Shown in pieces: positions 1 to 5,790 of a DNA stretch of 9,048 nucleotides. The notes under the pieces were generated by a model. The model searched no databases, was not told where the DNA came from, and saw nothing but the letters and a program-made list of their open reading frames with translations. Positions within the stretch are counted from its first letter, which is position 1, and each line of letters begins with the position of its first letter. The stretch spans positions 1 to 9,048 of the forward strand of contig DLZQ01000081.1 of the NCBI GenBank assembly GCA_003447295.1. Reading direction: 5' to 3'. A program made the translations under genes and the position numbers. The stretch is from Lachnospiraceae bacterium (GTDB taxonomy: Bacteria; Bacillota; Clostridia; Lachnospirales; Lachnospiraceae).

Positions 1-19
1 ATGGCTCGTAACTTTCAAT

Positions 20-883
20 TTAAAACAATGTCTGCTGCACGTATCTCTCGGGGAATTCATGCAGGTAAGTAAAGCATTCCTTCGGGGAACCCAGTATACC
101 ATTCGCTGTGCAGGTGTTTTGAATCAGTGCTATGAGCTCTTTCGAATAAGGACTGGGAATATCATAAGCATTCCCATAAGTACTGATATATTTTTGCCGA
201 ATGCCGGGGAAATCACGATCCAGCGCCTGATAGAAATATTCCCGGTCACCTTCCCGCAGCGTGACACCAACATCGAACACCAGAATTCCCTGAACTCCTG
301 CCTGCAGGCAATAATCAAGCAAGCCTTCTATATTCTCCCTGGTATCGTTAATAAAAGGAAGAATCGGTGTCATCCACACAAGAGTTGGTATTCCCAACTC
401 TTTACATCTCATCAACACTTCAAAACGCTCTCTCGTAGTAGACACATTCGGTTCAAGCTTCCGGCACAGATCTTCATCATAAGTTGTAAGCGTCATCTGC
501 ACGACTGCTTTGGTCTTCTTATGGATAGATTGCAGCAGATCCAGATCACGAAGCACCAAATTGGATTTTGTGAGTACCGTGACACCATATTCATATCGAT
601 CGATCAGTTCCAGACACTTCCTGGTCAATTGGAGTTCTTTTTCAGCGGGAAGATAGGGATCACACATAGCACCTGTACCGATCATGCACTTGTGCCGTTT
701 TGAACGTAATGCCTGTTCAAGCAGTTCCGGCGCATTCTCCTTCACTTCAATATCTTCAAAGGCGTGTGTAAAACCGTAACATTTGCTGCGGCTGTCACAA
801 TAAATGCAGCCGTGGGAGCATCCGCGATAAATATTCATTCCGTTATTCTGAGATAAAATCCCCTTCGCCTGGACAAAATGCAT
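20..883 (-). CDS. Radical SAM protein, SPL-like family
   Basis: Predicted radical S-adenosylmethionine enzyme of 287 residues in the spore-photolyase-like group (COG1533 type). The cluster-binding motif RGCSHGCIYC places Cys22, Cys26 and Cys29 as the three ligands of a 4Fe-4S cluster that cleaves SAM. It is followed by a barrel-like region with GTGAMCDPY, VLTKSN and WMTPILPFIND, features usual in this family. Substrate unknown: proteins of this group outside true spore photolyase are mostly uncharacterised, and this one should not be called a DNA repair enzyme on sequence alone. The frame is open to an ATG at 952, but the start at 883 is chosen because AGGGAG lies 9 bases upstream and the extra residues are low-complexity and AT-rich. 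It is divergent from the glycosidase gene. Family call is firm, function is open. Confidence 0.88.
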   Translation of the reverse strand: MHFVQAKGILSQNNGMNIYRGCSHGCIYCDSRSKCYGFTHAFEDIEVKENAPELLEQALRSKRHKCMIGTGAMCDPYLPAEKELQLTRKCLELIDRYEYGVTVLTKSNLVLRDLDLLQSIHKKTKAVVQMTLTTYDEDLCRKLEPNVSTTRERFEVLMRCKELGIPTLVWMTPILPFINDTRENIEGLLDYCLQAGVQGILVFDVGVTLREGDREYFYQALDRDFPGIRQKYISTYGNAYDIPSPYSKELIALIQNTCTANGILGSPKECFTYLHEFPERYVQQTLF

Positions 884-964
884 GGCAATATTCTCCCTCA
901 TTTGATTGTATAACTTTATTTTTATATTAACATAGGAAAAGTGAGAAAACAAAAATAATTTTAA

Positions 965-994
965 CTAAAATTAAGCTAAAATAGCTAGCTAAAT
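965..994. repeat. Iterated CTAAAAT motifs in the divergent intergenic region
   Basis: The motif CTAAAAT occurs at 965-971 and 976-982, 11 bases apart (about one helical turn), and a shortened CTAAAT follows at 989-994 next to the palindrome TAGCTAGCTA (982-991). The block sits between the radical SAM start and the candidate promoter of the sugar cassette. It could be an activator or repressor site, or simply AT-rich promoter DNA. Confidence 0.3.
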
Positions 995-1005
995 AAAGAT
1001 AATAA

Positions 1006-1014
1006 TGATACAAT
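1006..1014 (+). promoter_or_regulatory. Candidate extended -10 promoter for the GH113/CE2 cassette
   Basis: TGATACAAT fits the extended -10 form TGnTAnAAT. No convincing -35 box lies 16-18 bases upstream, as is common for extended -10 promoters. Transcription would begin near 1021, giving a leader of about 50 bases before the glycosidase start at 1074. This agrees with rejecting the upstream in-frame ATG at 1005, which would lie before the transcript start. Inferred from sequence only. Confidence 0.4.
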
Positions 1015-1073
1015 ACAAGAACGGAGATTGGAAAAGCTTTACGATAAAACAATTATGGAAAGGAAAACTATTG

Positions 1074-2015
1074 ATGCAGAAATTTGGTACAGAAAAATTT
1101 CATGGGGTGAATTTTGCGGTATTTCCGAACAAAGGATTACTGGGATCTGGAGAAGCCAGAAAAAGTATGGAAGAAATGGTACGGAGGATCCATGCCAACT
1201 GGGTGATATTCACTCCCTCGGGGATGCAGGAGACCCCTTATAGTGAAGAAATTCGTTTTGATGGGGAGAAAAGCTGCACGGATGAGGAACTGTGTGATAT
1301 GATCCGATATGCACAGAGTCTGGGATTAAAGGTGGCATTAAAGCCTACCGTGAATTGTGACAACGGCGTCTGGAGAGCAAGGATCAGCTTTTTTGATCAT
1401 GATGTTCCCTGTGAACCGAAGTGGGGCAACTGGTTTGAAAGCCATATTGCTTTTCAAAAGCATTATGCACAGATCGCACAGCGGACAGGGTGTGAATTAT
1501 TTCTTACAGGCTGCGAGATGACGATGACAGAGCACCGGGAGACGGAGTGGAGAAAGCTGATCGCAGAGGTCCGCACAGTATATGACGGTCCTGTCGGTTA
1601 TAATTGTGACAAATACGGGGAAGATCATATTACATGGTGGGATGCAGTGGATGTGATCGCTTCCAGCGGATACTATCCCATCGATGATTGGGAGAATCAG
1701 TTGGATCGTATTGAGAAAGTGGTTCGAAAATATCAAAAGCCTTTTCTGTTCTCGGAAGCAGGATGCATGAATATTCATGGTTCCGCGCAGGTGCCGAATA
1801 ACTGGGAACTGCAGGGTAAAGAGGATGATGCGGAACAGGCAGACTGGTATCTTGCAATGTTTTCTGCCTGCCAAAAACGGGACTGGGTAAAAGGCTTCGG
1901 AATCTGGGACTGGCCGGGAAGTATGGAATGGAAGAGCCCTTATGCAGTCTGCGGTCGCCCTGCGGAGGCTGTGATCGCAGAAGAATACAGCTGTCGTGGC
2001 AAGAACCGGAGATAA
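1074..2015 (+). CDS. GH113-type beta-mannanase / manno-oligosaccharide hydrolase
   Basis: Predicted retaining TIM-barrel glycosidase of 313 residues, close in length to single-domain GH113 enzymes. It opens with KFHGVNFAVF, typical of the first strand. The likely acid/base is Glu148 in FLTGCEMT and the likely nucleophile is Glu228 in LFSEAGC. Their spacing of 80 residues equals that of the Glu151/Glu231 pair recalled for the characterised GH113 mannanase of Alicyclobacillus. WDWPG near residue 298 fits the late barrel substrate wall. There is no signal peptide or membrane segment, so it should act in the cytoplasm, as the reducing-end manno-oligosaccharide hydrolase of the Roseburia mannan pathway does. 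The start at 1074 is preceded by GGAAAGG with a 10-base gap; the in-frame ATG at 1005 has no binding site. An acetyl esterase gene follows 63 bases later in the same direction. A related glycosidase specificity (for example xylan) cannot be excluded. Confidence 0.78.
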   Translation: MQKFGTEKFHGVNFAVFPNKGLLGSGEARKSMEEMVRRIHANWVIFTPSGMQETPYSEEIRFDGEKSCTDEELCDMIRYAQSLGLKVALKPTVNCDNGVWRARISFFDHDVPCEPKWGNWFESHIAFQKHYAQIAQRTGCELFLTGCEMTMTEHRETEWRKLIAEVRTVYDGPVGYNCDKYGEDHITWWDAVDVIASSGYYPIDDWENQLDRIEKVVRKYQKPFLFSEAGCMNIHGSAQVPNNWELQGKEDDAEQADWYLAMFSACQKRDWVKGFGIWDWPGSMEWKSPYAVCGRPAEAVIAEEYSCRGKNRR

Positions 2016-2078
2016 GAGGGCGGAACAGCGAAAATCAGAACGACAGATAAAACAATGCACAGGGAGGTATGGCAGAAA

Positions 2079-3167
2079 ATGGAGCAGCCAACAAAGACAG
2101 TCAGTGTAGCAGCATTGCCGCAGGTACGGGTGTTGGGACGCACCACGGGAACGGACGTGGTGAATTTATTCTGGACAGGCAGCGGAATAGAATTTATCTA
2201 TACCGGAAGTGAACTTCAGGTGGAGGTAAATGCCGATTACGACGCTTATGAACCGTGGCTTGCGGTGGAACTGAACGGCGTGCAGATCAGTAGAGTTCCA
2301 TTAAATAAAGGGAAAAACGAAGTGTGCCTGTTCCGGGGGATGACGGTAGGAAAACCGAAGCATGTACGAATTCTGAAGGAAGTACAGGCAATGCATCAGG
2401 ATCCCGGGCATCTGTTACAGATTGTGGGATTGCAATATGCAGACGGTGAATTCCTGCAGTTGCCGGAGCCGAAGTACCGGCTGGAATTCGTGGGAGACAG
2501 CATTACCAGCGGGGAAGGTACGGTGGGAGCCGTCTATGAGGAAGATTGGATCAGTGCCTTTTTCTCTGCGGAAAATACGTATCCCCGTATGGTGGCAGAT
2601 GCATTATCCGCGGAGTATCGTGTGGTATCCCAGAGCGGCTGGGGAATTGTCACCGGATGGGATGGAAATGTGGAGAATAAGATTCCTCCGTTTTACACAC
2701 AAGTCTGTGGATTGCTCACTGGGGAGAGGAATGCTTCTTTGGGAGCGTTGCAAGACTATGATTTCGAGGCATGGCAGCCAGATGCGGTCATTATCAATCT
2801 GGGAACCAATGATGCCACAGCGATTCAGTCCGCAGCGGAACTGGGGCAGGAATGGGCAGGAACACGGGACATAGAAGAAGTTAAAGAGATCCTGACAACA
2901 GCTATCTGCGATTTCCTGAAAGTAGTGCGGAACAGCAACCCCACAGCACAGATCATCTGGGGGTACGGTATGCTGGGAGACAACTTCTTGTCGGTGATCC
3001 GTGAAGCGGTGGAAAGTTATGCCAAGAACACTGCCGATTCCCGGATTCACTTTTTACAACTCCCCGACACGACACAGGATACCGTTGGCAGCCGCCTACA
3101 TCCCGGCGTGAAAGCCCACCGCAACGTGGCACAGATACTCGAGGAGTATTTGAAGAAGATTCTTTAG
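2079..3167 (+). CDS. CE2-type SGNH acetyl esterase (acetyl-mannan/xylan esterase)
   Basis: Predicted carbohydrate esterase of 362 residues that would remove O-acetyl groups from hemicellulose oligosaccharides. The two-part CE2 layout is visible: an N-terminal beta-sandwich (about residues 10-125) and a C-terminal SGNH hydrolase domain. Motifs are GDSITSGEG with nucleophile Ser141, SGWGI (Gly189), GTND (Asn244) and SRLHPG with catalytic His341. CE2 enzymes often work with a Ser-His dyad. No signal peptide is seen, so it is probably cytoplasmic, like RiCE2 of Roseburia, which deacetylates imported manno-oligosaccharides. The start at 2079 is supported by AGGGAGG 11 bases upstream; the in-frame ATG at 2055 lacks a site and the ATG at 2069 is out of frame. 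With the GH113 gene it forms a deacetylate-and-hydrolyse pair. Its stop codon (3165-3167) overlaps the stop of the convergent Bro-N gene, so no terminator fits between them. Confidence 0.85.
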   Translation: MEQPTKTVSVAALPQVRVLGRTTGTDVVNLFWTGSGIEFIYTGSELQVEVNADYDAYEPWLAVELNGVQISRVPLNKGKNEVCLFRGMTVGKPKHVRILKEVQAMHQDPGHLLQIVGLQYADGEFLQLPEPKYRLEFVGDSITSGEGTVGAVYEEDWISAFFSAENTYPRMVADALSAEYRVVSQSGWGIVTGWDGNVENKIPPFYTQVCGLLTGERNASLGALQDYDFEAWQPDAVIINLGTNDATAIQSAAELGQEWAGTRDIEEVKEILTTAICDFLKVVRNSNPTAQIIWGYGMLGDNFLSVIREAVESYAKNTADSRIHFLQLPDTTQDTVGSRLHPGVKAHRNVAQILEEYLKKIL

Positions 3168-4078
3168 TCACTTTTCACATTAGAATTCGTCTGATCGATT
3201 TCCAAGGCGGGAGGATCTGAGGCATTTAGGGGAGAGATTACACTCTGCCCTAGCTGCCGCTCCAGGTCCAGACGGGCATTTCGGGCAATGGTACCGCCAT
3301 CGATAGCTACTTTTTTGCTCTCTTCCATGCCGTTTGGATTTTTTACCTTGGAAATAGCAGTGGCGGATACTTCTGCCAGCTGATTTAAGGTCAGTTCCAG
3401 ATTGGTCATATTATCCCGCAGGTTTTCATTATGGAGATTTTTATGCCTCTTATATTCCTGGACGGTTTTCCCAGACCAGGATTTGGTAAGGATATTGGTC
3501 AATGCAGCAAATTCCCGGGAAGATTCTATGCCGGAACGTTTCCATTCCGCAGTCAGATCATCACGAATACTTTTGGACTGAAGGCGTTTTTTGATCCAGG
3601 CATCGGTGTAACCTTTGCGGCGGTAATATTCCATACCGCGATCTAATGCTTTTTCGGGATCTGCCATTTCTTCCAACCGTTCCGTTCCCACCTGAGCAAG
3701 CCATAATTTAAAGGGCTCAGCTTTTTTGGAAGGGATGGATTGGATAATGCGCAAGATGCCTTGCGTGGTTGCGGTTTGAGAACGATGCTTTTTCCCATCA
3801 GCAGAAGGAAGAGCAAGTAGGGTACAAATTGTACCCCAGTTCGAATTAAGCTCGGGATCTCGGATACGCATTTTTTTGATATACTGTTTGGGGTCAGTGC
3901 TGTCTGTCAGGTACTGAACGATATCTACAATAGAAAAATACCATTCCTCTTCCTGCAAATTCCAAACCTTACGGATACCATCATTGAAAAATTCAAAATC
4001 AACTGTATTTAATTTACTGTCATCCAGTTCCATAGGAACAGTGGTATCTTTTTCCTCATCATAGTAGTAGAAAAACAT
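3164..4078 (-). CDS. Bro-N / DinD-like protein (antirepressor family)
   Basis: A 304-residue protein with an N-terminal Bro-N-type domain at about residues 28-130 (RKVWNLQEEEWYFSIVDIV through FKLWLAQVG), the DNA-binding fold found in phage antirepressors and baculovirus BRO proteins. The C-terminal part (about 140-285) resembles the end of E. coli DinD in order and spacing: a basic helix with KKRLQSKSIRDDL, then ALTNILTKSWSG, the NLRDNMTNLELTLNQLAE block, and a final GGTIARNARLDLERQLG. E. coli DinD is DNA-damage induced and affects RecA; whether this protein does so is unknown, and no LexA box was found near its promoter. The start has GAGGGGGG 7 bases upstream. It lies 31 bases after the Xre repressor gene and is probably co-transcribed. 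The last 20 residues look like a disordered tail. Domain call is good; cellular role is inference. Confidence 0.75.
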   Translation of the reverse strand: MFFYYYDEEKDTTVPMELDDSKLNTVDFEFFNDGIRKVWNLQEEEWYFSIVDIVQYLTDSTDPKQYIKKMRIRDPELNSNWGTICTLLALPSADGKKHRSQTATTQGILRIIQSIPSKKAEPFKLWLAQVGTERLEEMADPEKALDRGMEYYRRKGYTDAWIKKRLQSKSIRDDLTAEWKRSGIESSREFAALTNILTKSWSGKTVQEYKRHKNLHNENLRDNMTNLELTLNQLAEVSATAISKVKNPNGMEESKKVAIDGGTIARNARLDLERQLGQSVISPLNASDPPALEIDQTNSNVKSD

Positions 4079-4109
4079 AAAATATCCCCCCTCTTTTTGT
4101 AAACATAAA

Positions 4110-4493
4110 CTATTCTTCCGTATAAGGCGGAATCTGTGCCAATTCTTCCATTCGCTCGACAGCCTTACCTCGTCCTACAGAATTTAACATGCCATAGTAT
4201 TTTATCAGTCGGGCAAGCGCTTTGTCTGAAGAATTTTCTGAATTTTCAATGGGAAGAAAAGCAATTGGAACAGCCTCTTTTTTGGGAGCTATCAATCCGA
4301 CAGCCAGACTCTCCGTATCAATGTTCAGTTCCTGCGTAATCTTCATAATATTAGAAATGTTGGCTTTGGAAACTCCTCTTTTTAAGATGCTGTCTAATGT
4401 TGTCCACGGCATATCTATAACTTCACAAAATTTACTGAGATTTCCATATTTTTTAATAATCAGATCTTTTAATTCCTGTTCAGTACTGCCCAT
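4110..4493 (-). CDS. Xre/Cro-CI type phage-like transcriptional repressor
   Basis: A 127-residue DNA-binding protein. Residues about 5-65 form a five-helix HTH domain; the helix-turn-helix core is at 19-40 (LSKFCEVIDMPWTTLDSILK), followed by NISNIMKITQELNID. The C-terminal segment (about 90-125: ALARLIKYYGMLNSVGRG, then KAVERMEELAQIPPY) is the short helical, probably dimerising, tail common in clostridial prophage repressors. There is no LexA/CI-type peptidase domain, so RecA-driven self-cleavage is not expected. AAGGAGG stands 8 bases before the ATG. Its own promoter contains a perfect palindrome between the -35 and -10 boxes, suggesting autoregulation. It is the first gene of a two-gene unit with the Bro-N/DinD-like gene. 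The gene is AT-rich (21 G+C in 4321-4380), unlike its metabolic neighbours, which suggests horizontal origin. Confidence 0.85.
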   Translation of the reverse strand: MGSTEQELKDLIIKKYGNLSKFCEVIDMPWTTLDSILKRGVSKANISNIMKITQELNIDTESLAVGLIAPKKEAVPIAFLPIENSENSSDKALARLIKYYGMLNSVGRGKAVERMEELAQIPPYTEE

Positions 4494-4518
4494 GAGAAAA
4501 TCCTCCTTTTGCGTCTAC

Positions 4519-4547
4519 ATGATAACATCATGTTAACGATAAATCAA
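4519..4547 (-). promoter_or_regulatory. Promoter of the Xre / Bro-N unit
   Basis: Read on the minus strand, TTGATT (4547-4542) and TATCAT (4524-4519) are separated by exactly 17 bases and match the -35 and -10 consensus at 4 and 5 of 6 positions. Transcription would start near 4512, about 20 bases before the start codon, with the ribosome binding site (4502-4508) inside the short leader. This is the clearest promoter in the window. Confidence 0.75.
4523..4535. promoter_or_regulatory. Palindromic operator TAACATCATGTTA
   Basis: A perfect 13-base inverted repeat (TAACAT, central C, ATGTTA) lies in the spacer of the Xre promoter and overlaps the edge of its -10 box. This is where an Xre-type dimer would block RNA polymerase, so the 127-residue repressor is the probable ligand. 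The palindrome is seen directly; the binding partner is inferred. Confidence 0.6.
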
Positions 4548-4582
4548 GATATATCACGAAAAAACGCGAAAATGATTTTCTT

Positions 4583-4599
4583 TATAATTTCTTAAGAAA
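4583..4599 (+). promoter_or_regulatory. Consensus -10 box joined to palindrome TTTCTTAAGAAA
   Basis: TATAAT at 4583-4588 matches the -10 consensus fully, and its last base begins a perfect 12-base palindrome, TTTCTTAAGAAA (4588-4599). No good -35 box lies upstream at normal spacing. It could be the amidase promoter with a regulator site at the transcription start, or chance in AT-rich DNA. Confidence 0.3.
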
Positions 4600-4619
4600 A
4601 ATGTGACGTAAAATGTGAC
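4598..4619. repeat. Direct repeat AAAATGTGAC, two copies
   Basis: Two exact 10-base copies of AAAATGTGAC at 4598-4607 and 4610-4619 are separated by GT, giving a 12-base period. They lie between the palindrome at 4588 and the amidase start at 4676, in the 182-base gap between the divergent Xre and amidase genes. Tandem half-sites like these often bind a regulator on one face of the helix; a duplication by slippage is the alternative. Confidence 0.5.
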
Positions 4620-4675
4620 AACTCCGCGCTATATTGAAACCCATAGAAAGTAATTCATTTGGAGGGGCTGGCAAT

Positions 4676-5635
4676 ATGACGCAGGAAAATCGTTCAAGCA
4701 GACAGGCAGAGATCCATATAACGCAGATGCGGAGAAATCCGTATCTGGTGGATTATCAAACCGGGAAAAATACGAGCAGACATACAGGAAGGCACACAGA
4801 ACGGTCACAACACAGCACACCTGCAATGTCTCAGGAGGGCACAAGGACAAGAACATATCCTCAGCACAGTGTAGCGTCCCGGCAGGAAGATAGACACCGA
4901 CTGGCGAGGGCGGAGAGACAGCGCCGCCGCAGACGGGCAAGAATTCGCAGATATATCCGTCTCTCCATACTTTGCGCAGGAATTCTGGTAGGAATCATCG
5001 CGTTGACAAAGCTTCTGAAGGTGCCTGCCAGTACCGCGGAAGCCAGCACACCGATGGAAGCAATAGACATGGCGCAGCAGGTGGGAAAAGGGATTGAGAA
5101 TATCACTGGGACCGGGATCCAGGGACTGTCGGCGGAGACTTACGCAGCGCATCCTGACTGGACAGAGGATTTCCTCACGGTAAATGAATATTCCAGACCG
5201 GGAGATCCTTTGACGGAGGTGAACAATATTTTCGTGCATTATACTGCCAACCCCGGCACCAGTGCGGCACAGAACCGCAGCTATTTCGAACAGCTTAAGG
5301 ACAATCATGAGCGCAGTGCCAGCGCGCATTTCATCATCGGCTATAACGGGGAGATCATCCAGTGCGTTCCTCTGGATGAGATCGCTTACGCGGTGCAGAC
5401 CCGTAACGAGGATTCCATCTCTATCGAATGCTGCTATAAGGCGGACAACGGACAGTTCACTCAGGAGACCTACGACTCCCTGATCAGGCTGTTGAGATGG
5501 CTGATTGACGCCTATGAACTGAAACCGGAGGATATCCTCCGTCACTATGACTGCGGTGGGAAAAAATGTCCCATATACTATACGGAGCATGAAGATGCCT
5601 GGGACCGGTTAAAAGAGGATGTCAAAAATCTATAG
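4676..5635 (+). CDS. Membrane-anchored N-acetylmuramoyl-L-alanine amidase (Amidase_2)
   Basis: A 319-residue cell-wall hydrolase that would cut the bond between N-acetylmuramic acid and L-alanine. It starts with a polar cytoplasmic stretch of about 90 residues, very rich in Arg, Gln and Ser and ending in an arginine cluster (about 76-93). One membrane segment follows at about 95-115 (LSILCAGILVGIIALTKLL), then a linker and an extracellular amidase_2/PGRP domain (about 180-319). Zinc ligands are His188 in FVHYTA, His290 in LRHYDCGG and Cys298 in GGKKCP, all present, so it should be active. Positive-inside topology fits a type II anchor (N-in, C-out). The start at 4676 has GGAGGGG 8 bases upstream; the TTG further up at 4634 has no such site. 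A terminator follows directly. The long basic cytoplasmic tail is unusual for this enzyme class. Confidence 0.88.
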   Translation: MTQENRSSRQAEIHITQMRRNPYLVDYQTGKNTSRHTGRHTERSQHSTPAMSQEGTRTRTYPQHSVASRQEDRHRLARAERQRRRRRARIRRYIRLSILCAGILVGIIALTKLLKVPASTAEASTPMEAIDMAQQVGKGIENITGTGIQGLSAETYAAHPDWTEDFLTVNEYSRPGDPLTEVNNIFVHYTANPGTSAAQNRSYFEQLKDNHERSASAHFIIGYNGEIIQCVPLDEIAYAVQTRNEDSISIECCYKADNGQFTQETYDSLIRLLRWLIDAYELKPEDILRHYDCGGKKCPIYYTEHEDAWDRLKEDVKNL

Positions 5636-5637
5636 AA

Positions 5638-5687
5638 AAGAGGAACTTTTCCCGAAAGGAAAGGTTCCTCTTAGTTTGTCTTGTTTT
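5638..5687 (+). terminator. Strong rho-independent terminator after the amidase gene
   Basis: A 15-base-pair stem (5638-5652 with 5658-5672) has 14 Watson-Crick pairs and one T-G wobble around the loop CGAAA, followed by the T-rich run TTTGTCTTGTTTT. It starts 3 bases after the amidase stop codon. A T-rich run on the other strand means it could also work in reverse. Confidence 0.92.
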
Positions 5688-5709
5688 AAGAATGCAAGTT
5701 TGTTAGAAT
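5681..5709 (+). promoter_or_regulatory. Candidate promoter for rpe and downstream genes
   Basis: TTGTTT (5681-5686) and TAGAAT (5704-5709) are 17 bases apart, and TG one base before the hexamer makes an extended -10 (TGTTAGAAT). The -35 box overlaps the T-run of the preceding terminator. Transcription would start near 5716, leaving a leader of about 75 bases. A second, weaker pair, TTGTTA and TACGAT (5700-5729, 18-base spacer), is possible. Confidence 0.5.
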
Positions 5710-5731
5710 AGACGCATACGGAATACGATTT

Positions 5732-5774
5732 CCTTGTCAAGGGAAAAAGTGTTGCAGACAAGGCCCTAAGGGGC
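5732..5774 (+). promoter_or_regulatory. Leader hairpins upstream of rpe
   Basis: CCTTGTC (5732-5738) pairs perfectly with GACAAGG (5757-5763) across an 18-base loop. A second small hairpin, GCCC (5763-5766) with GGGC (5771-5774), would cover the AGGGG that precedes the ATG at 5779. The first half also forms the 11-base palindrome CCTTGTCAAGG. It may fold as a leader regulating translation or act as a DNA operator. It matches no riboswitch class that I recognise. Confidence 0.35.
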
Positions 5775-5790
5775 AGAAATGAGGAACAAA

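Noticed and set aside
1..72. ATG at the first base with a 23-codon frame
   Set aside because: Runs into the antisense of the radical SAM gene end, has no visible upstream signals at the window edge, and the product is not recognisable.
59..703. Long plus-strand reading frame of 214 codons
   Set aside because: Lies wholly antisense to the radical SAM gene, has no good ribosome binding site, and its product resembles no family I recognise.
1497..2060. Minus-strand reading frame of 187 codons
   Set aside because: Shadow of the GH113 gene and the gap after it; no domain features.
4523..4535. Palindrome considered as a LexA/SOS box
   Set aside because: The AAC and GTT parts are 5 bases apart, not 4, and the outer bases do not match the Firmicute GAAC-N4-GTTC form, so SOS control of the DinD-like gene is not supported here.
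3164..4547. Complete prophage or integrative element
   Set aside because: Only two phage-like genes are present; no integrase, structural genes or flanking attachment-site repeats were seen.
5732..5774. Known riboswitch before rpe
   Set aside because: The hairpins are small and lack the conserved cores of classes I can recognise (TPP, FMN, SAM, glycine, c-di-GMP, preQ1).
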